This document shows positions 16,834-29,639 of a stretch of 64,000 nt of DNA, in pieces. The position numbers and the translations under genes are program-made. Within the stretch, counting starts at the first letter, position 1. Every line of letters starts with the position of its first letter. Source of the DNA: Longispora albida DSM 44784 (lineage in GTDB: Bacteria > Actinomycetota > Actinomycetes > Mycobacteriales > Micromonosporaceae). The DNA lies in NCBI RefSeq assembly GCF_000379825.1, contig NZ_KB903825.1, positions 1-64,000 on the forward strand. Reading direction: 5' to 3'. The notes under the pieces were generated by a model. The model worked only from the letters and a program-made list of their open reading frames with translations. It was not told where the DNA came from and searched no databases.

Positions 16834-17535
16834 ATGCGACTGACCGTAGCGGGCTGCTCGGCCCCCGCACCGAGCCCGGAGTCGGCGTGCTCCAGCTTCC
16901 TGGTGGAGCACGAGGGGTTCCGGCTGCTGCTGGACATCGGAGCGGGAGCGTCCGGCCCGCTGCAGAAGTACGTCACGCCGGCGGAGATCGACCTCGTCGT
17001 CGTCTCGCACGCGCACTCCGACCACTGGACCGACCTCACCCAGCTCGGTCACCTGCGCGCCCGGCACGGGCTCCCGCCGCTGCGCGTCGTCGGCTCCTCC
17101 GAGCTGAACCCGGTGGTGTGGACGGAACCGGACGTGTTCGAGCCGGCCGCCGCCCAGCCGGGTGAGCTGGCGGCCGGGCCGTTCACGCTGCGCCTCGCCC
17201 AGGTCCAGCACGGTGGCATGGAGTGCTGGGCGACCAGAGTGGACGATCGGCTGTGCTACACGGCCGACACCGAGCCGTGCGCGGCCATCGACGAACTCGC
17301 CGACGGCTGCGGCGTGCTGCTCGCCGAGGCCGCTGGCTTCGACGCCGGCGGGCCGATGCGGGGGCATCTGACGGCCGGGGACGCGGGACGGCTGGCGAAG
17401 CGGTCCGGGGCTCGGCTGCTGGTGCTGACCGGCCTGCGGTACTGGCTCGACCCGAACGACATCCTCGACGAGGCCGCGAGCATCGCTGACTGCCCGGTGG
17501 TCGTCGCGCACCCGGGCCTGCGCGTCGCGCTGTGA
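16834..17535 (+). CDS. Metallo-beta-lactamase-fold hydrolase
   Basis: A 233-residue MBL-fold protein with the metal-binding signature SHAHSDHW (HxHxDH, near residue 53), AQVQHGGMECWATRV and YTADTE, and a C-terminal GHLTAGDAGRLA His. It resembles small ribonuclease-Z-like or cyclic-phosphodiesterase-like hydrolases of actinobacteria. ATG 16834 was chosen because a -10 box lies 6 bases upstream; the open frame extends further but crosses the sigma-gene promoter. Monocistronic, ending at a terminator. Confidence 0.9.
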   Translation: MRLTVAGCSAPAPSPESACSSFLVEHEGFRLLLDIGAGASGPLQKYVTPAEIDLVVVSHAHSDHWTDLTQLGHLRARHGLPPLRVVGSSELNPVVWTEPDVFEPAAAQPGELAAGPFTLRLAQVQHGGMECWATRVDDRLCYTADTEPCAAIDELADGCGVLLAEAAGFDAGGPMRGHLTAGDAGRLAKRSGARLLVLTGLRYWLDPNDILDEAASIADCPVVVAHPGLRVAL

Positions 17536-17543
17536 GCTGAACA

Positions 17544-17583
17544 TGGGACCCCTCATGTCGCTATGACGACGTGAAGGGACCCA
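17544..17583. terminator. Bidirectional hairpin terminator
   Basis: An imperfect 17-base-pair inverted repeat (17544-17560 with 17567-17583; three mismatches) lies between the convergent MBL-fold gene and the small hypothetical gene. Confidence 0.65.
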
Positions 17584-17586
17584 CGT

Positions 17587-18006
17587 TCAGATCCCGTACG
17601 CGGCGCGGGTGCGGCGGTGCCTGCCGCCGCGAGCGAGGGCTGGTTCCTTGCCCCGGTCGAGGAGCAGGTCGCAGAGCTCGGTCATGCCCTCGCTGGTCGT
17701 GCCGGCCGCCACCATGCGGTCGAGGATCGGGGCGGCCGCTGACTCCCCGGGGTCCGTGCCGGGCTGGCGGGGGCGGCGCTCCGCGATGGCCGACTCGGTT
17801 TCGGCCAGGAGCCGGTAGAGGGAGGCGGTGTCGGGTGAGGACAGTTCGGTGTCCACCCGGCAGAGTTCGGTGAGGAGCCGGGCGCGTGCCGCCGGGTCGG
17901 CTGTCGAGGCCAGGTGGCCGAGCAGTGTGGAGTTCTCCGCGCGCAGCGCCGCCTGCCTGTCGCCGGCTGCGTGGTGGCCGAACAGGGCGCGGATGCTGGT
18001 GAACAT
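17587..18006 (-). CDS. Hypothetical protein, 139 residues
   Basis: A mostly helical, Ala- and Leu-rich soluble protein with a basic C-terminus (LARGGRHRRTRAAYGI). No signal peptide or membrane segment and no family I recognise. Codon usage is normal for the window. The ATG at 18006 has AGGTC-like sequence but no strong ribosome binding site. It sits between a shared terminator and a 390-base low-GC intergenic stretch that should hold its promoter. Confidence 0.65.
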   Translation of the reverse strand: MFTSIRALFGHHAAGDRQAALRAENSTLLGHLASTADPAARARLLTELCRVDTELSSPDTASLYRLLAETESAIAERRPRQPGTDPGESAAAPILDRMVAAGTTSEGMTELCDLLLDRGKEPALARGGRHRRTRAAYGI

Positions 18007-18399
18007 GGGTGACCTCGTTTCGGTGGCCCGGTGGTGTCTGCCGTTTCAGGTTGCCTTCGCGTCACAATGCGTGAGCAGAGGCCAACGGCCTATTGACTTC
18101 CGGGCACCACAGTGGAAGCGAATAACACGGACATATGCCGTGATGCCCACAAGCTCAGCGCACCTTACCATTTGCCCGAGTTGATCCGCTATTTAGCTGC
18201 GTACGCAAAAATCGTGTAAACAAGGATCTCGGTCGTCCGGCAGGTCAGGGGGCCCTTTCGGACAGTCCGATGTGGCTGTTCGGTGTTCCACTCTGTGAGG
18301 GCACCGTGTCAGATCAGTGTCAGATCATGGATACAACGACGCCGGGGCCGCCGCCTGGATGATTCTCACCCAGTGCGACGGCCCCGGCCGTTCGAAAAA
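18007..18399. other. 393-base intergenic region with lower GC and a tandem repeat
   Basis: No convincing gene. The part around 18080-18230 is clearly AT-richer than the rest of the window. On the minus strand TTTACA and TAAATA (about 19 bases apart, near 18192-18222) could be a promoter for the 139-residue protein. An 11-base direct repeat GTGTCAGATCA occurs twice back to back (18306-18327). A GC-rich inverted repeat (18341-18350 with 18379-18388, long loop) just after the argH stop may be its terminator. Confidence 0.5.
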
Positions 18400-19890
18400 C
18401 TATCGCGGTACGACGTGCTGGGCGCCCCACTCGCGCCAGTGGTCGAGGCGACCGGCGATGTTCTGGAGCTGGTCGGTGACCGCGCGCGGGCCCGTGGAGC
18501 CGGGGGTCGTGCGGGCTTCGAGAGCACCGCGCACGTCGAGCACCGACCGGACCTCCGGGGTCAGGTGCGCGGACACCGTGGCCAGCTCGGCGTCGGTCAG
18601 GTCCGCGAGATCCCGGCCGTCCGGGGCGCACAGCGCGACCAGGGCGCCGGTGATCTCGTGGGCCTCGCGGAACGGTACGTGCCCGCGGACCAGCCAGTCG
18701 GCGATCTCGGTCGCCAGGGTGTACCCCTTCGGGGCCGCGGCCTCGATCCGGTCGGCGTGGACGGTCATCGTCGCGATCATGCCGGTCATGGCCGGCAGCA
18801 CCAGTTCCAGCGTCTCGACGGCGTCGAAGACCGGCTCCTGTACCTCCTGCATGTCCCGGTCATAGGTCAGCGGCAGGCCCTTGAGCATGGTCAGCACGTT
18901 GACCAGGGCACCGGTCAGCCGGCCTGACTTGCCCCTGGCCAGCTCGGCGATGTCGGCGTTCTTCTTCTGCGGCATGATCGAGGACCCGGTGGCGAAGGCG
19001 TCGTCCAGCTCCACCCAGCCGAACTCCTGCGAGGTCCACAGCACGATCTCCTCGCCGAGCCGGGACAGGTGCACCCCGGCCAGCGCCGCCACGAACAGGA
19101 ACTCGGCGGCGAAGTCCCGGTCGGAGACCGCGTCCATCGAGTTCGGCGCGGGATGCGTGAAGCCCAGCTCGCGGGCCACGGCCACCGGGTCCAGCGGCAG
19201 CGAGGAGCCGGACAGCGCGCCGGAGCCGAGCGGGCAGACCGCCGCGCGCCGGTCCCAGTCGGACAGCCGGTCGAGGTCGCGGGCGAATGCCTGCACGTGC
19301 GCGAGCAGCTGGTGCCCGAAGGACACCGGCTGCGCGTGCTGGAGGTGCGTCATGCCGGGAGCCGGGGTGCCGATGTGCTGGCCGGCCTGCTCGACCAGCG
19401 CGTCGCACAGCTCGACGAGGCGGCTGGCGACACCACGGGCGTGGTCACGCAGGTAGAGCCGGAGATCGGTGGCGACCTGGTCGTTACGGGAACGGCCGGC
19501 CCGCAGCTTGCCGCCGGTCGTGCCGAGCCGTTCCAGGAGGCCGCGTTCGAGGGCGGTGTGCACGTCCTCGTCGTCCACAGTGGGCCGGAACTCCCCCGAG
19601 GCGCAGGCCGCTTCGAGGTCGTCGAGGGCCGCGAGCATCGCGCCCAGCTCCTCGGCCGTCAGCAGGCCGGCCCGGGACAGCACGCGGGCATGGGCTCGGG
19701 AGGCGGCCAGGTCGTACGGTGCCAGGCGCCAGTCGAACTGGACGCTCACGGACAGCCGGGCGAGCGCCTCGGCCGGGCCGCCGGTGAACCGGCCGCCCCA
19801 CAGGCGGGTGGACTCGGTCCCGCCGGCCACAGGCGCGCCAGCGCCGCGGACCGGAGGGTCGGACGGCTCTGTTGTCTGCTGCTGGGTCAC
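18400..19890 (-). CDS. argH: Argininosuccinate lyase
   Basis: A 496-residue member of the fumarase/aspartase superfamily that splits argininosuccinate into arginine and fumarate, the last step of arginine synthesis. It shows LWGGRFTGGPAE at the N-terminus, AGRSRNDQVATDLRL (substrate-binding), MTHLQHAQPVSFGH and the signature loop GSSIMPQKKNAD (about 295-306). The first 28 residues are a low-complexity extension. It is the last gene of the arg operon, 32 bases after argR; argG, often found between them, is absent here. Confidence 0.97.
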   Translation of the reverse strand: MTQQQTTEPSDPPVRGAGAPVAGGTESTRLWGGRFTGGPAEALARLSVSVQFDWRLAPYDLAASRAHARVLSRAGLLTAEELGAMLAALDDLEAACASGEFRPTVDDEDVHTALERGLLERLGTTGGKLRAGRSRNDQVATDLRLYLRDHARGVASRLVELCDALVEQAGQHIGTPAPGMTHLQHAQPVSFGHQLLAHVQAFARDLDRLSDWDRRAAVCPLGSGALSGSSLPLDPVAVARELGFTHPAPNSMDAVSDRDFAAEFLFVAALAGVHLSRLGEEIVLWTSQEFGWVELDDAFATGSSIMPQKKNADIAELARGKSGRLTGALVNVLTMLKGLPLTYDRDMQEVQEPVFDAVETLELVLPAMTGMIATMTVHADRIEAAAPKGYTLATEIADWLVRGHVPFREAHEITGALVALCAPDGRDLADLTDAELATVSAHLTPEVRSVLDVRGALEARTTPGSTGPRAVTDQLQNIAGRLDHWREWGAQHVVPR

Positions 19891-19922
19891 TGCACTCCTC
19901 AGTCGGTCCGCTGGAACGGGGA

Positions 19923-22454
<2,532 letters not shown>

Positions 22455-22458
<4 letters not shown>

Positions 22459-23300
22459 GAGGCCACCACCATCGTGCCAATTCCTTCCGAGGTGAAGATT
22501 TCGAGGAGAGTGGAGTGGGGTTCCCGGCCGTCGATGACGTGGGCCTGGGGTACGCCGGCCTGGACGGCGCGCAGGCACGCCTCCATCTTCGGCACCATCC
22601 CCGACTCCAGGCCGGGCAGCAGCTTCTCCAGCTCGGCCGCCGTGAGCTGCGAGATCAGGCTGGACCTGTCCGGCCAGTTCGCGTACAGACCCTCCACATC
22701 GGTCAGTACGACGAGCTTCGCCGCGCCCAGCGCCGCGGCCAGGGCGGCAGCGGCCGTGTCGGCGTTGAGGTTGTGCACGACGCCGTCCGCGTCCGGGGCG
22801 AGAGTCGAGATCACCGGGATGCGGCCGGCTGACAGGGCGTCGAGGACCCAGTCCGGGTTCACGCTGGCCACATCGCCCACCAGGCCCAGCTCCGGGTCGC
22901 GGCACACGGCCGTGATCAGGCCGCCGTCCTCGCCGGAGCCGCCGACCGCGAGCGGGCCGTGCCGGTTGATCAGGCCGACGAGTTCCCGGTTGACCTGCCC
23001 GACGAGGACCATGCGGGCCACGTCCAGCACCTCGGGCGTCGTGACCCGCAGCCCGTTCACGAACGCGGTCTCGATGCCCAGCTTCTTCAGCATCGCGGAG
23101 ATCTGCGGGCCGCCGCCGTGCACGACCACCGGACGCAGGCCCGCGTACCTCAGGAACACCATGTCGGCAGCGAACGAAGCCTGGAGCTCCGGGTTCGTCA
23201 TGGCGTTGCCGCCGTACTTGACGACGACGACAGCGTCGCGGAACCGGCCGAGCCACGGCAGCGCCTCGACGAGCGTGGCGGCTTTCAGCGCGGCGTTCAC
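22455..23300 (-). CDS. argB: Acetylglutamate kinase
   Basis: A 281-residue amino-acid kinase phosphorylating N-acetylglutamate. It shows [11 protein letters not shown] (Lys for phosphate, near 24), [28 protein letters not shown] and the C-terminal [23 protein letters not shown]. The GTG start at 23300 overlaps the argJ stop (GTGA). The length and the GIGTM end fit the arginine-inhibitable family. Confidence 0.97.
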
Positions 23301-24451
23301 GAGGAGTACGCCGAGTTCTCGTGGACGTACGCCACGGACAGGTCGTTGGTCAGCACGGTCGCCGTGGCGTCGCCGTAGTTCAGGTTCACCGTGATGTGGA
23401 TCTTCCGGCCGGAGAGGTCGACCGCCGACCGGTCCTCGGCCGCAGCGCCCTGCTTGCAGATCCACACGCCGTTCATGGCCACGTCGAGCTGGTCGGGGTC
23501 GAAGAGCGCGTCCGTGGTGCCGATCGCGGCGAGCACGCGGCCCCAGTTGGGGTCGTTGCCGTACAGCGCGCACTTGAGCAGGTTGTTCCGGGCGACGGCC
23601 CGGCCGACCAGCACGGCATCCTCCTCGTCCGCCGCGCCCTGTACCTCGATCGAGATGTCCTTCGTGGACCCCTCCGCGTCGCTCAGCAGCTGGGCGGCCA
23701 GGTCGGCGCAGGCCGACGTGACCGCGACGGTCAGTTCCTCCACGCTCGGCTGGATACCGGACGCGCCGGAGGCCATCAGCACCACGGTGTCGTTCGTGGA
23801 CATGCAGCCGTCGGAGTCGAGCCGGTCGAAGGTCACGGCCGTCGCGGCCCGCAGCGCCTCGTCGAGGTCCTGCGCGCCGACCACGGCGTCCGTCGTCAGC
23901 ACGACGAGCATCGTGGCCAGTGAGGGCGCGAGCATGCCGGCACCCTTGGCCATGCCGCCCACCGTGTAACCGTCGCCGGTCACGGTCACCGTCTTCGGCT
24001 TCGTGTCGGTGGTCATGATGGCCTCTGCGGCGGCCTGTCCGCCGTCCTTGGCCAGGTTCCGGGCCAGCTTGGCGATGCCGGGCAGCACCTTGTCCATCGG
24101 CAGCCGCTCGCCGATCAGCCCGGTCGAGCAGACGACCACGTCGCCGGCACCCATGCCACCGAGCGTGGCGGCGACCCGCTCGGCCGTCATGTGCGTGTCC
24201 TGGAAGCCCTTGGGGCCGGTGCAGGCGTTGGCCCCGCCCGAGTTCAGCACGACGGCGCGGACCACGCCGGCCTTCAGCACCTGCTGGCTCCACAGCACCG
24301 GGGCGGCCTTCACGCGGTTGGCGGTGAAGACGGCCGCGGCCGTCGCGTCCGGGCCGTCGTTGACGACCAGCGCCAGGTCACTGCCGCCGCTCGCCTTGAT
24401 CCCGGCGGCGATGCCCGCAGCCCGGAATCCCTTGGGAACAGTCACGGTCAC
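23297..24451 (-). CDS. argJ: Glutamate N-acetyltransferase / ornithine acetyltransferase
   Basis: A 384-residue self-cleaving acetyltransferase that moves the acetyl group from acetylornithine to glutamate, making the pathway cyclic. The auto-cleavage site is in [21 protein letters not shown], where Thr of ATML becomes the new N-terminal nucleophile. The oxyanion-hole type [13 protein letters not shown] and [11 protein letters not shown] segments and C-terminal [10 protein letters not shown] match the family. GTG 24451 overlaps the argC stop (GTGA). Confidence 0.97.
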   Translation of the reverse strand: MTVTVPKGFRAAGIAAGIKASGGSDLALVVNDGPDATAAAVFTANRVKAAPVLWSQQVLKAGVVRAVVLNSGGANACTGPKGFQDTHMTAERVAATLGGMGAGDVVVCSTGLIGERLPMDKVLPGIAKLARNLAKDGGQAAAEAIMTTDTKPKTVTVTGDGYTVGGMAKGAGMLAPSLATMLVVLTTDAVVGAQDLDEALRAATAVTFDRLDSDGCMSTNDTVVLMASGASGIQPSVEELTVAVTSACADLAAQLLSDAEGSTKDISIEVQGAADEEDAVLVGRAVARNNLLKCALYGNDPNWGRVLAAIGTTDALFDPDQLDVAMNGVWICKQGAAAEDRSAVDLSGRKIHITVNLNYGDATATVLTNDLSVAYVHENSAYSS

Positions 24452-25461
24452 GGTGCCACTCCGTTGATCGAAAGGCCGGTGGTCTCGGGCAGGCCGAGCA
24501 TGAGGTTGGCGCACTGGAGGGCGCCGCCGGCCGCGCCCTTGCCGAGGTTGTCGAGGGCAGAGGTCACGATGATCCGGCCGGAATCCAGATCAACCCCGCC
24601 CTGGAGATGCACGCTGTTGCTGCCATAAGTCGCGGCAGTGCGCGGCTGCAAACCCTGATTTTGTACGTGGACGAAAGACTCACCCTGATACGCGGCAGTC
24701 AGCACGTCCCGCACAGCCGCATCGTTCACCGGCCGCACAGCCCGCACCGTCACCGCCGCGAGGATGCCCCGGGGCATCGGCGCCAGGATCGGCGTCATCG
24801 ACACGCTCAGCGCCCCGGTCGCCTGCTTGATCTCCGGCACGTGCTGGTGCGCCCCGACCTTGTACCCGGTCAGGTCCCCCATCACCTCGCTGCCCAGCAG
24901 ATGCTTCTTCGGGGCTGTGCCGGCCCCCGACGTACCGGAGGCCGCGACCACGACCACGTCCTCCGGCGAGCCGAGCCCGCTGGCCAGGATCGGCCTGAGC
25001 GCCAGGATGATCGTCGCGGCGTAGCACCCGGTCGCGGCGACCCGGCTGCTGGCCGCGATGGCCTCGCGCTGGCCGGGCAGCTCCGGCAGGCCGTAGGTCC
25101 ACGGGCCGGCGTGCTTGCTGCCGTAGTACTTCTCCCACTGGGCCGCGTCCGCCAGCCGGTGGTCTGCCCCGAGGTCAACGACCTTCACCTCGGCCGGGAG
25201 CTGGGCGGCGATCGCGGCCGACTGGCCGTGCGGGAGCGCGAGGAACACCAGGTCGGCGTCCGCCAGGATCTCCGGCGTCGTCGGCTCCAGCACGCGGTCC
25301 GCGAGGGTCACGAGATGCGGATGCACCTGACTGAGCCGAGTCCCAGCGCTACCGTGAGCAGTGACGGGGCCGATCTCCAGCTCCGGGTGCCCGGAGAGCA
25401 GGCGCAGCAGCTCACCACCCGCGTACCCGCTCGCACCGGCCACCGCGACCCGGAATCCCAT
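24448..25461 (-). CDS. argC: N-acetyl-gamma-glutamyl-phosphate reductase
   Basis: A 337-residue NADPH-dependent reductase for the third arginine step. It has the dinucleotide motif VAGASGYAGGELLRLL at the N-terminus, the catalytic Cys in AATGCYAATIILAL (near 147) and the HQHVPEI His. ATG 25461 follows a textbook AAGGAGG. It is the first gene of argCJBDFR-argH, directly behind ARG-box-like palindromes. Confidence 0.97.
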   Translation of the reverse strand: MGFRVAVAGASGYAGGELLRLLSGHPELEIGPVTAHGSAGTRLSQVHPHLVTLADRVLEPTTPEILADADLVFLALPHGQSAAIAAQLPAEVKVVDLGADHRLADAAQWEKYYGSKHAGPWTYGLPELPGQREAIAASSRVAATGCYAATIILALRPILASGLGSPEDVVVVAASGTSGAGTAPKKHLLGSEVMGDLTGYKVGAHQHVPEIKQATGALSVSMTPILAPMPRGILAAVTVRAVRPVNDAAVRDVLTAAYQGESFVHVQNQGLQPRTAATYGSNSVHLQGGVDLDSGRIIVTSALDNLGKGAAGGALQCANLMLGLPETTGLSINGVAP

Positions 25462-25475
25462 CCCAGCCCTCCTTC

Positions 25476-25508
25476 GCATGTCTATGCATGCCACCGTATC
25501 ACAATACG
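25476..25508 (-). promoter_or_regulatory. argC: ARG-box region upstream of argC
   Basis: Two adjacent palindromes precede the argC ribosome binding site: GCATG-6-CATGC (25476-25491) and CGTAT-4-ATACG (25495-25508). Paired palindromic half-boxes about one helical turn or two apart are how ArgR hexamers bind, and GCATG..CATGC resembles ARG boxes of streptomycetes. The transcription start must lie in or next to these boxes, which fits repression by steric block. Confidence 0.65.
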
Positions 25509-25599
25509 CACCTGGTTTCCGGTGTGGCCCGAGCCACGTTCAGCGCCCGTTCAGCGCCCCGCGCGAGCATCGGTGGACTACCCCACGGAAGGACCACCG

Positions 25600-25917
25600 A
25601 TGCCGAAGCCAGCACACCTGTTCCTGGCCGGGCTGACCCTGGCGGGCGGCCTGCTCGCCGTAGCCAGCCCAGCCCAGGCCTCCCCGCCGACCTGCACGGC
25701 ACCCGGCGGCTGGGTCACGAAGATCGACCAGTCCGGGCCGAACCGGGCCGGCCGGGCCACCGCCACCTGCCGGGGCCGGGAGGTGCACGTGGTCGTCCGG
25801 TGCGCCAACGGGAAGTCGTACCACTCGGCCCCGTACTGGAAGGCCACCACGAACGTGGCGCTGTGCCCGGCCGGCGTGAAGGCCACCAGCCTCACGCCAT
25901 CGGTCCGCACGGGCTGA
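25600..25917 (+). CDS. Small secreted protein, four cysteines
   Basis: A 105-residue precursor with signal peptide (MPKPAHLFLAGLTLAGGLLA..., cut near AQA-SPP) leaving a basic domain of about 77 residues with four Cys (PTCTAP, ATCRG, VRCANG, ALCPAG), likely two disulfides. The ribosome binding site GGAAGGA precedes ATG 25600. No family recognised; such proteins may be enzyme inhibitors or envelope proteins. Monocistronic, with its own strong terminator, and divergent from argC. Confidence 0.75.
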   Translation: MPKPAHLFLAGLTLAGGLLAVASPAQASPPTCTAPGGWVTKIDQSGPNRAGRATATCRGREVHVVVRCANGKSYHSAPYWKATTNVALCPAGVKATSLTPSVRTG

Positions 25918-25926
25918 ACGCGCACG

Positions 25927-25967
25927 CGAGAGGGCCCCTGCCGCATCGCGCGGCAGGGGCCCTCTCG
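25927..25967. terminator. Strong bidirectional terminator
   Basis: A perfect 18-base-pair stem (25927-25944 with 25950-25967, loop ATCGC) lies between the convergent secreted-protein gene and pheT. It serves both. Confidence 0.85.
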
Positions 25968-25979
25968 TTGGTACTGGTG

Positions 25980-28436
25980 TCACGCGCCCCGGAGCACCGC
26001 CCCGAACCGCTTCGCGGCCTCGGCGACAGCCGCGTCCCGTACCGCGACCGACTCCTCGCCGGTCAGCGTCCGGTCGGCGGCCCGGAGCGTCAGGCTGTAC
26101 GCGAGAGACTTGCGGCCCTCGCCCACCTGCTCGCCCTCGAACACGTCGAACAGGCTCAGCGACTCCAGCAGCTCGCCCGCGCCGTCGCGCAGCGCGCCAG
26201 CCACCTCGGCCGCCGGTACCGACTGCTCGACGAGCAGCGCCACGTCGATCAGAGCCGGCGGGTACGAGGAGACGAACGGAGCCGGGGCCGCGCCGGGCAG
26301 CGGAATCCGGTCCAGCTCGATCTCCATCGCGCACGTGCGCTTCGGCAGCTCCAGCGCCGCGCACACGGCCGGGTGCAGCTCACCGGCGTGGCCGACGAGC
26401 GTGTCACCGACGTAGAGCGCCGCGCACCGGCCCGGGTGCCACGGTGCGTGCTGGTCTGCCTTCACCGTCAGCTCGGCCCCGGCGGCGGAAGCGGCGATCC
26501 GGGCGGCCTCGATCGCGTCGGCCCAGGTACCCGGCCGGCCCTTACCCCACCAGCCGGCCGGCTCGATGCCCCCGGCCAGCACAGCGGCGACCCGCCACGG
26601 CTGGTCGGGGATCAGCGCGTTGACCGCGTCGAGGTCAGCCTCGGCCGGCCGGGCCGTGACGCCCAGCTCCGGCGGCACGCCCCCGCCGGTCACCGGCCGG
26701 ATGACCCGGCCCAGCTCGAACAGCGCCAGGTCACGGTTGCCCCGGCCCAGGTTCCGCTTGAGGGCGACGAGCAGCGGCGGCAGCAGCGTGGTCCGCAGCA
26801 GCGGCTCGGCGTCACTCATCGGGTTGAGCAGCCGGACGGCGTCCCGCCGCGCGTCGTCCTCCGGCAGGCCGAAGGCGTCAGCGAAACCGTCCGCCACGAA
26901 CGGGTAGCTGACGGCCTCCACGTACCCGGCCTCGGCCAGCGTCCGGCCCACCGACCGCCGCACGCGCTGCGCGCCCGTCAGCCCCGTACCCGGCCGGGAC
27001 ACGACCGGCAGGACACTGGGCACGTTGCCGTACCCGTCGAGCCGGATCACCTCCTCCGCCAGGTCGATCGGGTCGGTCAGGTCCGAGCGCCAGGTCGGGG
27101 GCGTGACAGCCTCACCGTCCACAGTGGCGCCCACCGTGGCCAGCAGCCCGGCCACCCGCTCCGCCGAGTACTCGTGCCCGGCGACCCGCGCGGCCAGCCC
27201 GGCGGGGAAGGTGATCGCGGCACGCGGCCGGACGGTGTTCACGTCCAGCACGGCCTCGTCGGCCTTGCCCCCGCCGTACTCGGCCAGCAGGCTCACCGCG
27301 CGCTCGATCGCGACCAGCGGCAGTGCCGGGTCCACGCCCCGCTCGAACCGCTTGGACGCCTCGCTCGGCAGCTTGTGCCGCCGGGCGGCCCGCGCGACCG
27401 TCACCGGGTCCCAGTGGGCGGCCTCGAACAGCACGTCCGTCGTCGACTCCGAGACCTCGGTGGACGCGCCACCCATGATCGCGGCGAGCGAGATGACGCC
27501 ACTGTCGTCCGCGATGACCAGGTCCTCGGCGTCGAGCTTGCGCTCGGCACCGTCCAGAGTGGTCAGCGTCTCGCCCGGCACCGCGCGCCGGACGACCAGG
27601 CCGCCCTGGAGCGCCGAGGCGTCGAAGGCGTGCATCGGCTGGCCGAGGTCGAGCATCACGTAGTTCGTGATGTCCACGGCCAGCGAGATCGGCCGGACAC
27701 CCGCGTGGGTGAGCCGGGCGGTCAGCCAGGCCGGGGACACCGCCTTCGGGTCCACGCCACGGACCAGCCGCGTCGCGAACCGGTCGCAGCCGTACTCGTC
27801 CTCGACCCGCACCGCCGTCGCCGGGCTACCGCCGGCCGGGGTGGCCAGTGCCAGGCCCGGGTCGGTGAACGGCACGCCGAGCTGGTGCGCCAGCTCCCGG
27901 GCGATGCCACGGATCGAGAAGCAGTACCCCCGGTCCGGCGTGATCGCCAGCTCGATGATCAGCTCGTCCAGGCCGACCAGCGGCCGGGCGTCCTCACCCG
28001 GCGTGCCGGCGGACAGCACGATGATGCCGTCGTGATCGTCGCCCAGGCCCAGCTCACGCGCCGAGCAGATCATGCCGTTGGAGACCCGGCCGTACGTCTT
28101 GCGCGCGGCGATGTGGAAGTCGCCCGGCAGCACGCCACCCGGCCGGATCACCACGACGAGGTCGCCCTCGGCGAAGTTCCGCGCGCCGCAGACGATGCTG
28201 GTCGGCTCGGCCTCGCCCACGTCCACCATGCAGTACCGGATGGGCTTCTTGAACTCGGTGAGCTCCTCGATGGACACCACCCTGCCGACCACCAGCGGGC
28301 CCTGCACGCCAGCACCCAGGTCGGCCAGCTCCTCGACCTCGAGACCCGCGTTCACGAGCGCGGTCTCCAGCTCCGCCGGGGTGATCCCCGCCGGAACATC
28401 CATGTGGTCACGCAGCCACGAAAGGGGGAAGCGCAT
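25980..28436 (-). CDS. pheT: Phenylalanyl-tRNA synthetase beta chain
   Basis: An 818-residue beta subunit of the alpha2-beta2 PheRS. It begins MRFPLSWLRDHMDV, then carries the tRNA-binding OB domain (about 40-150: VVGRVVSIEELT...CGARNF), B3/4 editing domain (LDLGQPMHAFDASAL), B5, the core class II-like domain and the C-terminal anticodon-binding domain (FVSSYPPALIDVALLV). ATG 28436 is separated from the pheS stop by one base, so the two are translationally coupled. Confidence 0.98.
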   Translation of the reverse strand: MRFPLSWLRDHMDVPAGITPAELETALVNAGLEVEELADLGAGVQGPLVVGRVVSIEELTEFKKPIRYCMVDVGEAEPTSIVCGARNFAEGDLVVVIRPGGVLPGDFHIAARKTYGRVSNGMICSARELGLGDDHDGIIVLSAGTPGEDARPLVGLDELIIELAITPDRGYCFSIRGIARELAHQLGVPFTDPGLALATPAGGSPATAVRVEDEYGCDRFATRLVRGVDPKAVSPAWLTARLTHAGVRPISLAVDITNYVMLDLGQPMHAFDASALQGGLVVRRAVPGETLTTLDGAERKLDAEDLVIADDSGVISLAAIMGGASTEVSESTTDVLFEAAHWDPVTVARAARRHKLPSEASKRFERGVDPALPLVAIERAVSLLAEYGGGKADEAVLDVNTVRPRAAITFPAGLAARVAGHEYSAERVAGLLATVGATVDGEAVTPPTWRSDLTDPIDLAEEVIRLDGYGNVPSVLPVVSRPGTGLTGAQRVRRSVGRTLAEAGYVEAVSYPFVADGFADAFGLPEDDARRDAVRLLNPMSDAEPLLRTTLLPPLLVALKRNLGRGNRDLALFELGRVIRPVTGGGVPPELGVTARPAEADLDAVNALIPDQPWRVAAVLAGGIEPAGWWGKGRPGTWADAIEAARIAASAAGAELTVKADQHAPWHPGRCAALYVGDTLVGHAGELHPAVCAALELPKRTCAMEIELDRIPLPGAAPAPFVSSYPPALIDVALLVEQSVPAAEVAGALRDGAGELLESLSLFDVFEGEQVGEGRKSLAYSLTLRAADRTLTGEESVAVRDAAVAEAAKRFGAVLRGA

Positions 28437-28437
28437 G

Positions 28438-29550
<1,113 letters not shown>

Positions 29551-29639
29551 TCACGCGGCTGGGCCGCAGCCCGCCGTAGTCCAGGGAGACCGGGAGAACT
29601 AGCTCCGGTGCCCGCGCACGGCGGGCCGGCTAAACAGAG

